A stretch of DNA of 64,000 bases from Methylobacterium sp. E-066 (GTDB taxonomy: Bacteria > Pseudomonadota > Alphaproteobacteria > Rhizobiales > Beijerinckiaceae), in NCBI RefSeq assembly GCF_022829635.1, contig NZ_JAKSYO010000206.1:61167-125166 (forward strand), written 5' to 3'. Positions 17,552 to 25,484 of the stretch are shown here, in pieces; the stretch's first letter is position 1, and each line of letters begins with the position of its first letter. The notes below the pieces were generated by a model. The model was not told the origin of the DNA. It searched no databases and was given only the letters and a program-made list of their open reading frames with translations. A program made the position numbers and the translations under genes.

Positions 17552-18730
17552 ATGGGCCGGTACACCAAGCGTGAGCACGCAGCGGGCAAGTTCTGGCTCG
17601 ACAAACGTCCGAATAGCCCTGCTTGGTGCATTTGCTGGATGGAAGGCCGGCAGCTGCGGCGCAAGTCGACCGGCACCGATAACCTTGATGCTGCCATTCG
17701 GGAGCTTAAGGCACACTATCTCGCCGGAGACACGCCCGACGTTCAGGACGTAACCCGGGTGCCAATCGCAGATATTGTGCTGGCCTATTATCTTCAGCAT
17801 GGCCAGCACCTGCCCTCCCGCAAGTGGATCACGTACGCAATCAATCATTGGGTTCGGTTCTTTGGTGAGGCGGAGAGTGTCTGGGGTGCGACCCGCCCCG
17901 CGCGGATTGAGCGATTCATCGACGACCTTCGGCAACGCGATCTCAAGGCATCCTCGATCAACAACGTGCTGACGGCGGGCAAAGCGGCGCTTAGCCGATC
18001 GTGGCGCCGCGGGGAGCTTACACGCCAAGTCCACGTGCCGAGCGTCAAGGTGACGAAGGTACAGCCGAAGGGGCGGCCGCTATCTGCTGAGGAATGCGCC
18101 GCTTGGCTCGATGAGTCTGCTCCACATTTCCACGCCCTGCTGCTCATCTGCCTTGCCACCGGGAGTCGACCGGAGGCCGTCAAGCAGCTGCAGTGGACAC
18201 AGGTCGATTTCGACGACGGCCTGTTGCACCTTAATCCCGAAGAGCGCGAGCAGACGTCAAAGCGTCGCCCAGTCGTGAAAATGCCGCCGCTTCTAATCGC
18301 ATATCTGCGTCAGCTGCCGCGTGAATCGGATTTCGTGGTCAGCTTCCGGGGGAAGCCAGTCGACCGGTATTACACCGCGCTAGGCGAAAGCCGGCGGCGA
18401 GCCGGACTCGATGGTCGAGTGAACCTCTATAGCCCGAGGCACACGGTGGCGCGTTGGATGCGGAAGGAACGTGTACCGTTTGAGGAGCTGTCCGGGCAGC
18501 TTGGCCACCGAGTACGTGGGTTCGCCATCACCGAAATTTACGCGGCATACTCGCCGGATTATCAGGCGCTGGCCACTGCGGCGATCGAGCGGCTGCTTCA
18601 GACGATCGCGGCGCACAGTCAGTCCTGTCAGTTCCTCATCCAGCGAGGTGCGGGGCCGGCGGGGCACCTGGGCGTATGCGCTTCCCTTCCTCGGACAGTC
18701 AGTTTGCATGAAGCCTCCGGTCCGCAGTGA
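17552..18730 (+). CDS. Tyrosine recombinase (integrase)
   Basis: A 392-residue phage/ICE-type integrase. The N-terminal part (about 70-165) is the core-binding domain. The catalytic domain shows Arg206 in TGSRPEAVKQLQW, the YSPRHTVAR block (Arg296, His297; the usual first His is Tyr293), GQLGHR with His319, and the nucleophile Tyr330 in ITEIYAAYSP. All residues needed for activity except the replaced first His are present, and Tyr at that place is seen in other integrases. It follows the excisionase-like gene. About 50 residues after the catalytic core form a Cys-containing tail without recognised function. No tRNA gene is visible next to it, so the attachment site is unknown. Confidence 0.92.
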   Translation: MGRYTKREHAAGKFWLDKRPNSPAWCICWMEGRQLRRKSTGTDNLDAAIRELKAHYLAGDTPDVQDVTRVPIADIVLAYYLQHGQHLPSRKWITYAINHWVRFFGEAESVWGATRPARIERFIDDLRQRDLKASSINNVLTAGKAALSRSWRRGELTRQVHVPSVKVTKVQPKGRPLSAEECAAWLDESAPHFHALLLICLATGSRPEAVKQLQWTQVDFDDGLLHLNPEEREQTSKRRPVVKMPPLLIAYLRQLPRESDFVVSFRGKPVDRYYTALGESRRRAGLDGRVNLYSPRHTVARWMRKERVPFEELSGQLGHRVRGFAITEIYAAYSPDYQALATAAIERLLQTIAAHSQSCQFLIQRGAGPAGHLGVCASLPRTVSLHEASGPQ

Positions 18731-18904
18731 TCTTGGCTCGATGGGTTCTACGGCCCCCACTGAGGTCTCATAGACGGCGCTGGCTATCCCTCCAGCAGAG
18801 GGGGGAAGACGAGGTCCAAGCTCGACCGCCACAGGGTTCGTTTCACCACCACTCTCGCCGTTCGCGAGCGGTCACCACGGCTATAGGTACCGCCATGGAG
18901 GTCA

Positions 18905-19297
18905 TCAGAGCACGATGTCGTATGCGGCGAGCTCGGGCAGCATCGCTTCGACGACGAAGTCCACGAACGCTACCGGCACGTCTAGGTAGAACTCCCTGTC
19001 GGAGTAGGCCCCGATGTGGGCGGTCAGTCCTCGTGCGGTGAACCAAGACGCCAAGCGCCGCAGATCAGCTTCAGGAGTATCACTAAGAAACGAGACCTGC
19101 GAACGATCCCGGTCAGCATCTCGGTGCCCGGTGTCGCTGCGGCTGAGCTGGAGATCCACGTTGGCCCCGGTCTGCCGCAACCAAACGGCGCGTTCGGTGC
19201 GCCGCAGCTCCACGAAACCGAGCTGCTGGACGAACATGTCCACGACGATCTCGAAGTGGCCCGGATTGACGCGATTGGCTACGTGGTTGAACCGCAA
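18905..19297 (-). CDS. VOC (glyoxalase-like) family protein with probable TTG start
   Basis: A 130-residue protein. The start is taken as TTG at 19297, because GGAG lies seven bases upstream and the sequence from there (RFNHVANRV, then FEIVVDMFVQQLGF) is the normal beginning of a vicinal-oxygen-chelate domain; no ATG is available nearby. Downstream are RAVWLRQTGANVDLQL, VSFLSDTPEADL and a final strand ending AAYDIVL. Members are metal-dependent lyases, dioxygenases or resistance proteins; too little is specific to assign a reaction. It is convergent with the integrase and may mark the outer edge of the accessory region or be its cargo. Confidence 0.55.
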   Translation of the reverse strand: MRFNHVANRVNPGHFEIVVDMFVQQLGFVELRRTERAVWLRQTGANVDLQLSRSDTGHRDADRDRSQVSFLSDTPEADLRRLASWFTARGLTAHIGAYSDREFYLDVPVAFVDFVVEAMLPELAAYDIVL

Positions 19298-19992
19298 GAG
19301 CTGGCTCCATCCCCTGGGCGATAGCGTCTCTACGTCGAACACCAGCTGACCGCTTGTCCCATCATGATCGCGCGTGGGGCTACGTGATAGGGGTGCTGCG
19401 CTGTGCGATTTAGACTTTAGATAATTACCGCTACGATCCGCGGTGGGTCGGCGATTCGGGGCAGGGCGCATGCGGTTGCGTCTCACCAGTATTCGAAGGT
19501 TCGTTCCCCCATACCTGGCGAAGCTTGATCCGTTGCGCAAAACCGGACGTTCCGCTTTGCGCCCATCTCAGTCATTCAGGCAGCTCAGGCCGCTTCTCCA
19601 TAGCAGACATTCAGCGCGACGGCTGTTTCGCTAAGCGATTCGCATTAGGGCACGCTACGGATCGAGGCGCACCGAGATAGTCCGCAGGCGTGTGCGACCC
19701 AGTGCGCGAGTTGGGAAAGTCCGCTCCCAGGCTGACGAGAGGAGCGGCCTATAGCTGGTTTGGGTAGTTTTGGGCCCGTCCGCTTTCGGGAAGCAAAGTC
19801 GGGAAACCGAACATTTAATCAATTGGGGCGTAGGACAGCTTCGCGCCCAATGTCGCCGTTTATCCAATCCTCGCAACATCTCAAAAGCGAACGCTGCTGC
19901 AAACGTCGTGGGTTGGATCACGTAAACGAAGGTGCTCGGCCCGGGACGGACATGTGTACCTGCCGCTTCGCAAGTATGCGAAGGTCCGGCAC
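19298..19992. other. Decayed intergenic DNA at the right side of the accessory region
   Basis: About 695 bases without a gene I can support. It contains fragments such as GACGTTCCGCTTTGCGCCC and CCGCTTTCGGGAAGC that look like worn intergenic repeats. The same flavour of sequence occurs at about 37060-37110. Possible right boundary of the accessory segment. Confidence 0.4.
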
Positions 19993-21021
19993 TCACATGT
20001 CTTCGGATGATCCGAGGAACGCCCGTACCGTGTCGCGGAGAAAAGCCGCATCGGCCGGGTGGGTGGAGGGATTGCCCGCACGGTGGCCCCAAATGCTGGG
20101 GATCGGCCGCAGGATGGCATCGCGGAGGTGGGGCAGCTCGGCCGCGTTGTCGGCGACGCGGAAGTAGAGGTCGGTCTCCCCGGGCATCAGCAGCAGCCGG
20201 GCCGTGATCGCGCCGAGCGCCCGCGCCAGGTCGCCGTCGAAGCCCGGGTTGCGGCTGATGTCGCCCGCGTCCCAGGTGCAGAGCTGTGCGTAGAGGTCGG
20301 CCGCCGGGCGCCGGGCGAAGCGTTCCTCCCAGTCGGTGCGCAGGAAGGTGTCGAGGTCCGGCGCGCCGAGCGTCGTCCGGTGCAGGTCTGCCCGGTAGAA
20401 GTCCTGGCTGAGCGCCCAGCCGGCGTAGATGCGCCCGAAGGCCCGCAGCGACGCGGCGGGCTCGGCCGAGAAGCGGCCCGCGCCACGATACTCGGGCGCG
20501 GCCTCCAGCACCGCCATGAGCCCCTTCAGGAACACGCGGTTGTGGGTGGCGGTGCGGGCGCTGCCGCAGGTGATCACCGCCCGGGCGACCTGCTCGGGGA
20601 ACAGGGCCGCCCAATGGTAGGCCTGCTGAGCGCCCATGGACCAGCCGTAGACGGCGTGCAGATGCGCGATCCCCCAGGTCTCGGCGATGAGGCGGCGCTG
20701 GGCGTGGACATTGTCCCATGCGGTGACGAGGCCGGGCCAGTCCGGCGTGTTCGATGGGCTCGATGACAGCCCGTTGCCGAACATGTCCGGGATGACGATG
20801 AACCACCGCTCCGGATCGAGCACGCCGTCCGGGCCGATCAACCATTCGAGGTCGGGATGCTGGGCCGCGTAGCTCGTCGGATAGAGCACGACGTTGTCGC
20901 GCCCAGGCGAGAGCGTCCCGTGCGTCTTCCAGCGCAGATGCGCGCCCGGCAGCACGGCGCCCGACTGAAGTGGCAGGTCCCCGAGTTCGAAGGTTCCGGT
21001 AGCCGTCGGCCATCCGGTCAC
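19993..21021 (-). CDS. MetX-like alpha/beta hydrolase
   Basis: A 342-residue cytosolic alpha/beta hydrolase in the homoserine O-acetyltransferase-like group. The nucleophile elbow is GWSMGAQ with Ser128; a later GETDLYF supplies the likely catalytic Asp and IWGHRAGNP the His. FELGDLPLQSG and RDNVVLYPTSYA match the N-terminus of MetX-like proteins, but the acyltransferase-specific residues cannot be checked by eye, so a hydrolase is as likely. It starts with GTG inside a GTGA overlap with the stop codon of the desaturase gene, indicating translational coupling. The two products may act on one lipid substrate. Confidence 0.75.
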   Translation of the reverse strand: MTGWPTATGTFELGDLPLQSGAVLPGAHLRWKTHGTLSPGRDNVVLYPTSYAAQHPDLEWLIGPDGVLDPERWFIVIPDMFGNGLSSSPSNTPDWPGLVTAWDNVHAQRRLIAETWGIAHLHAVYGWSMGAQQAYHWAALFPEQVARAVITCGSARTATHNRVFLKGLMAVLEAAPEYRGAGRFSAEPAASLRAFGRIYAGWALSQDFYRADLHRTTLGAPDLDTFLRTDWEERFARRPAADLYAQLCTWDAGDISRNPGFDGDLARALGAITARLLLMPGETDLYFRVADNAAELPHLRDAILRPIPSIWGHRAGNPSTHPADAAFLRDTVRAFLGSSEDM

Positions 21022-21917
21022 GGGCGCAACGTCCGGACGAAGCCGACATGCCACTTGGCGTAGCCGCGCTGCAGCACGACGAGGCGCTCGCGCATCGCCG
21101 CGTGGGCGTCCGGAAGGCGGTGGAACGGGATCGACGGATAGAGGTGGTGCTCGGTGTGGAACGGCATGTTCCACATGAGCAGACGCATCAGGCCGTTGGT
21201 CAAGGTCGTGCGGGTGTTGGTCAGGCCGTTGTTGTCCATAGTGCAGAGCGTGTGTTCGGTGAGCAGGTAGAGCCGCAGGAACGGCTGCCCGAGGAGCTGC
21301 GGCCCGATCCAGAACACCAGGGGCGCCCACCAGCCGATCAGCACCATACCGAGAACTGAGACGCCGAGCAGGACGGCGCACATCAGTCTGAGCGACCGGA
21401 TGATGCGCGGCGCGGTGCGCTCCGTGATGAAGGGGTAGGCCGATAGGTCGCCGCGCAGGCCGGCCGCAGCAACTTGGAGGCGGGTGCGCCAGTAGGGCAG
21501 CGCCATCACGCGCCAGATATAGGCGTCGAGGGTTGAAGGTGGCAGCAACGCGAGTTCGGGGTCGTGCTCGGGATCCTGCGTGTGGCGGTGATGGGCGAGG
21601 TGGAAGGCCGTGTAGAAGTGCCAGTTCAGGAGCGACGGGCAAGCGACTAGCCAGCCGACGACGGCGTTGGCCCGGCGCGAGCGGAACGCGGTCAGGTGGA
21701 TGGTCTCGTGGATCGGCGCGAACAGCGCCGATTGCACGATGCCGAGCAGCATCATGGCGGGCAGCAGCGTCCACGATCCGGAGCGCCAGACCAGCCAGCC
21801 GGAGCCGGCCAACATCAGGACATGCGCCCCAAGGCGCATCGCACCGCGCAGGTCCGAGCGCTGCGACAGCGCCTTTACCTCCGCGCCCGTCAGAATCCGT
21901 CCGCTCGCCGAAGCCAT
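21018..21917 (-). CDS. Membrane fatty acid desaturase
   Basis: A 299-residue integral membrane di-iron enzyme. Three histidine boxes are present: HETIH at 70-74, HLAHH at 106-110 and HTEHH at 254-258, with hydrophobic spans between them (about 30-65, 85-103, 175-210). This spacing is that of the FA_desaturase family, which oxidises lipids, carotenoids or alkanes using O2. The ATG at 21917 is preceded by GGGGAG; the frame extends to 21956 without a good start. It overlaps the MetX-like hydrolase gene by four bases. The substrate is unknown. Confidence 0.85.
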   Translation of the reverse strand: MASASGRILTGAEVKALSQRSDLRGAMRLGAHVLMLAGSGWLVWRSGSWTLLPAMMLLGIVQSALFAPIHETIHLTAFRSRRANAVVGWLVACPSLLNWHFYTAFHLAHHRHTQDPEHDPELALLPPSTLDAYIWRVMALPYWRTRLQVAAAGLRGDLSAYPFITERTAPRIIRSLRLMCAVLLGVSVLGMVLIGWWAPLVFWIGPQLLGQPFLRLYLLTEHTLCTMDNNGLTNTRTTLTNGLMRLLMWNMPFHTEHHLYPSIPFHRLPDAHAAMRERLVVLQRGYAKWHVGFVRTLRP

Positions 21918-22015
21918 GGATCTCCCCGAAAGTTGCACGCGCCTCGAAAAACACACGGCCGCTGCATCATCCGTGCCGGTGCCGCGGGCCTTCGTCGCCG
22001 AACCGGCGGACGCAC

Positions 22016-23665
22016 TCAGGCGGTCAGCGCCTCGGGCGCCGATGCGTCGAGACCGCCGAACAGGCGACGGCCGGGCATCGCGGCCACGAGGCCGCGGGTG
22101 TATGGGTGATCGGGCGCCGCGAAGATCCCAGCGGCCGGTCCCGTCTCAACGATCCGGCCCCGCTGCATCACCGCGACCCGGTCGGCGATCCGGGCGGCGA
22201 TGCGCAGGTCGTGGGTGATGAACAGCATCGCGAGATTGTACTCGGCACGGAGCTCCGCCAACAAGTCGAGCACGCGGGCCTGGACGGAGACGTCGAGCGC
22301 CGAGACGGCCTCGTCTGCCACGAGGACGCGCGGCTTGAGCGCCAGCGCCCGGGCGATGCAGATGCGCTGGCGCTGGCCGCCGGAGAACTCGTGCGGGAAG
22401 CGGTCGGCGGCGCCGGCTTTCAGGCCGACCCGCTCAAGCAGCGCCCGCGCCTCGGCGACGGCCTCGGCCTTCGGTACGCCGTAGGCCATCGGGCCGCGGG
22501 CGATCGCCTCGCCGACCCTCTGGCGCGGGTTCAGCGCCGCGAACGGATCCTGGAACACGATCTGGATGCGGCGGCGTGCGACCCGGAGCGCCTCGCCCCG
22601 CAGGGCCAGGAGATCCTGCCCCTCGAAGCGGACCCGGCCCGCATCCGGCTCGGCCAGACGCAGGATCATCTGCCCGAGGGTCGACTTGCCCGATCCCGAC
22701 TCGCCCACTACCGCCACCGTCTCGCCGGCCGAAAGCGTGAGGGAGATCCCGTCCGCGGCGACCACGCGGCGGGCCTGACGGAACCACCCTTGCCGCGTGA
22801 TGAAGGTCTTGGAGAGTGCCTCTATCTCGAGCAGCGGCGGCAATGCCGCCGTCGTCCTGCGCGCCGGGCGGCCGCTGCCATGCGGCACCGCGGCGATCAG
22901 GGCCCGGGTGTAGGGGTCGCGGGGCGCGGTCAGGAGCGCTTCGGCGCTGCCCTGCTCGACGACCCGGCCGTCGCGCATCACCACGACGCGGTCGGCCATC
23001 TCGGCGACCACGCCGAAATCGTGCGTAATCAGCAGGACGCCCATCTGCCGCTCGCTCTGGAGGCGGCGGATCAGCGTGAGGATTTGAGCCTGCGTGGTCA
23101 CGTCGAGGGCGGTGGTCGGCTCGTCGGCCACCAGCAGCGCCGGATTGTTGGCCATGGCGATGGCGATCATCACCCGCTGGCGCTGGCCACCCGACAGCGC
23201 GAACGGAAAGCTGGCCCGGATCCGCGCCGGGTCCGGCAGGCCGACATCCTGGATCAGCGCGCCGACCCGCGCTCCGACCGCGGCGCGCGGCGTTTCCGGC
23301 GCATGGGCCCGTATGGCCTCGGCAATCTGCTCGCCGATACGCTTCAGCGGGTTCAGCGCGCTGAGCGGCTCTTGAAAGATCATCGCGGCGTCGCGTCCGC
23401 GGATGGCGCGCATCTCCGCCTCGGACGCGGTGGCGATGTCGCGCCCGCGCAGCGTGACGCCGCCGCCGGCCACCGTCACCCCCGGCGGCAGCAGGCCCAG
23501 GATCGCATGGGCGATCATCGACTTGCCCGACCCCGACTCGCCCACGAGGCAGACGATCTCGTTGGCGCCTACCGTGATCGAGACGTCGCTCACCGCCTGG
23601 GCCCGGTCGGCGCCCCGCGGCAGGCTGATGGAGAGGTCCGTGATCGTGAGGACCGGCTGGCTCAT
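22016..23665 (-). CDS. Dual-domain ABC transporter ATPase (DppD-DppF fusion type)
   Basis: A 549-residue protein with two complete nucleotide-binding domains in tandem. Domain 1 has GESGSGKS, LSGGQRQRV and VADEPTTALD; domain 2, from about residue 285, has GESGSGKSTLGQ, FSGGQRQRI and VADEAVSALD. Such fusions of the DppD and DppF halves energise peptide, nickel or opine importers of the family-5 type. The ATG overlaps the stop of the upstream permease gene as ATGA. It is the last gene of a four-gene operon: binding protein, DppB-like, DppC-like, ATPase. Confidence 0.92.
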   Translation of the reverse strand: MSQPVLTITDLSISLPRGADRAQAVSDVSITVGANEIVCLVGESGSGKSMIAHAILGLLPPGVTVAGGGVTLRGRDIATASEAEMRAIRGRDAAMIFQEPLSALNPLKRIGEQIAEAIRAHAPETPRAAVGARVGALIQDVGLPDPARIRASFPFALSGGQRQRVMIAIAMANNPALLVADEPTTALDVTTQAQILTLIRRLQSERQMGVLLITHDFGVVAEMADRVVVMRDGRVVEQGSAEALLTAPRDPYTRALIAAVPHGSGRPARRTTAALPPLLEIEALSKTFITRQGWFRQARRVVAADGISLTLSAGETVAVVGESGSGKSTLGQMILRLAEPDAGRVRFEGQDLLALRGEALRVARRRIQIVFQDPFAALNPRQRVGEAIARGPMAYGVPKAEAVAEARALLERVGLKAGAADRFPHEFSGGQRQRICIARALALKPRVLVADEAVSALDVSVQARVLDLLAELRAEYNLAMLFITHDLRIAARIADRVAVMQRGRIVETGPAAGIFAAPDHPYTRGLVAAMPGRRLFGGLDASAPEALTA

Positions 23666-24498
23666 GCGCCGCTCCGCCGGGCAAGCCGCGGGTTAAGCGC
23701 GTCGTTGAGCGCCTCGCCGACGAGGTTGATGGCGAGCACCGTCACCAGGATCGCAGCACCGGGGAAGACGCTCGTCCACCAGGCCTGCCGGATGACCGTG
23801 CGGGCGGCACCGACCATGTATCCCCAGGACATCAGGTTCGGATCGCCCAGACCGAGGAAGCTCAGCGCGCTCTCGATCAGGATCGCGGTGGCGACCGTGA
23901 GCGAGCCGGTGACGATGATCGGCGCCAGGGCGTTCGGCAGGATGTGGCGCAGGACCAGGGCCGCGGGGCGCTCGCCCTGGCAGGCGGCGGCCCGCACGAA
24001 GTCCCGGTTCTTCAGCCGCAGGAACTCGCCGCGGGTCAGGCGTGCCAGCGGCGGCCAGCTGATCGCCGCGATCGCCAGGATCTCGTGGGCGAGCGACGGC
24101 CCCAGGGTCGCGACCAGCAGCACCGCCAGGATGAAGCCGGGGATCGTCTGGAACAGCTCGGCGATCCGCATCAGTACGCCGTCAACGAGGCCGCCGAACC
24201 ATCCGGCCGTCGCACCGATCACCACGCCGACCAGCAGAGCCGTGAGCGTCGAGGCGAGGCCGATCGCCAGCGAGACCCGGGCGCCGTGAGCGAGGCCCGC
24301 GGCGATGTCCCGGCCCATCGTGTCGGAGCCGAGGGGCAGATCCGGGCTCAGCGGCGGCTCGAATGGGGCGCCGACCATTTCCCAGGGATCGACCGGGATG
24401 AGGAGCGGCGCGAAGATCGCGACCGCGACCACCGCAACGAGGAGCACGAGGCCGATCATCCCGCCGGGGTTGCGCAGGAACGCCCGGACGACCCCCAT
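23662..24498 (-). CDS. ABC transporter permease, DppC-like
   Basis: A 278-residue inner-membrane permease. It begins with the N-terminal OppC/DppC segment (FLRNPGGMIGLVLL, then APLLIPVDPW) and LGSDTMGRDIAAGLAHGARVS, typical of DppC/NikC proteins. The cytoplasmic coupling loop reads EFLRLKNRDFVRAAACQG, matching the EAA motif. About six membrane spans are visible. The start and stop codons overlap those of the neighbouring genes (ATGA at both ends), so it is translationally coupled in the operon. Confidence 0.92.
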   Translation of the reverse strand: MGVVRAFLRNPGGMIGLVLLVAVVAVAIFAPLLIPVDPWEMVGAPFEPPLSPDLPLGSDTMGRDIAAGLAHGARVSLAIGLASTLTALLVGVVIGATAGWFGGLVDGVLMRIAELFQTIPGFILAVLLVATLGPSLAHEILAIAAISWPPLARLTRGEFLRLKNRDFVRAAACQGERPAALVLRHILPNALAPIIVTGSLTVATAILIESALSFLGLGDPNLMSWGYMVGAARTVIRQAWWTSVFPGAAILVTVLAINLVGEALNDALNPRLARRSGA

Positions 24499-25484
24499 CA
24501 CGTGGCCTTCGCGGAGGCGGTGATCCGCGGATCGATGAGCCGCGAGAGTAGGTCGGTCAGCATGTTGATGAGGATCACGAGCACGGACATCACGAGGAAG
24601 ATCCCGAGCAGGACCGGATAGTCGCGCTGGCTGAGGGCCTCGAACACCAGCCGGCCGAGCCCCGGCCAGGCGAACACCGTCTCGACCACCACCGAGCCGC
24701 CGACCAGTGCGCCGGCCTGCATGCCGGCCACCGTCACTACCGGCAGGATCGCGTTGCGGATCATGTGGTCGCGGATCACGCGGCCGCGGGTGAGGCCCTT
24801 GGCCCGGGCGGTCTTCACGAAGTCCTGGGCGGCGACCTCGACGATCGAGGTCCGCATCAGGCGGGCGTAGACTGCCAGATAGACCGCGGCGAGCGACAGG
24901 ACCGGCAGGATCAGGTGCGCCAGCACGTCGCCGACCTGCCCCAGCGGCGAGAACGTCGTGCCGACGCTGCGGTAGCCGAAGGCCGGCAGCCATTCGAGCT
25001 GGACCGAGAAGACCAGCACCAGCATCAGGCCAAGCCAGAAGACCGGCATGGCGTAGAGCACCAGCGCCACCAGGCCGATCAGGGTGTCGGACCACCGGCC
25101 CGCCCGCACCCCCGAGAGGGTGCCGAGCAGGATCCCGGATCCAAGCGCCAGGGCGAAGGCCGTGCCGGTGAGCAGCAGGGTCGCGGGCAGCCGCTCCAGC
25201 ACAAGGCCGAGCACCGGGCGCTGCTGCCGGTAGGAATAGCCGAGATCGAGCCGCAGGACCCGGCCCAGATACGTCGCGAGCTGCACGGGGTAGGGCTTGT
25301 CGAGGCCGTATTCCGCCCGGAGCTGTCGGAGGAGCGTCTCGTCCGAGGCGCCGGACTGGCCGGCGATGACCTGGGCCGGATCGCCGGGCGCCGCGTGGAC
25401 GAGGGCGAAGTTCACGCTGGCGATGACCAGGATCACCGCCAGCGTCCGCGCGATCCAGGCGGCCAGGGCGGCCATCGTCCTCAT
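24498..25484 (-). CDS. ABC transporter permease, DppB-like
   Basis: A 328-residue inner-membrane permease of the DppB/OppB type. The N-terminal span is followed by a periplasmic loop with AAPGDPAQVIAG, then LDLGYSYRQQRPV, both usual in DppB. Further on are the coupling-loop sequence EVAAQDFVKTARAKGL and GGSVVVETVFAWPGLG. It overlaps the binding-protein gene stop (ATGA) upstream and the DppC-like gene downstream. Together with the DppC-like subunit it forms the transmembrane channel for the solute bound by the protein encoded at 25481. Confidence 0.92.
   Translation of the reverse strand: MRTMAALAAWIARTLAVILVIASVNFALVHAAPGDPAQVIAGQSGASDETLLRQLRAEYGLDKPYPVQLATYLGRVLRLDLGYSYRQQRPVLGLVLERLPATLLLTGTAFALALGSGILLGTLSGVRAGRWSDTLIGLVALVLYAMPVFWLGLMLVLVFSVQLEWLPAFGYRSVGTTFSPLGQVGDVLAHLILPVLSLAAVYLAVYARLMRTSIVEVAAQDFVKTARAKGLTRGRVIRDHMIRNAILPVVTVAGMQAGALVGGSVVVETVFAWPGLGRLVFEALSQRDYPVLLGIFLVMSVLVILINMLTDLLSRLIDPRITASAKAT

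Noticed and set aside
18731..18904. Possible tRNA or attachment site next to the integrase
   Set aside because: No T-loop or cloverleaf sequence was found, and no direct repeat to the left boundary could be identified by eye.
21533..24289. Very long plus-strand open frame (over 900 codons) over the desaturase and ABC genes
   Set aside because: The translation is Arg/Gly/His-rich without domains and lies antisense to well-defined ABC transporter genes; high-GC DNA gives such frames by chance.
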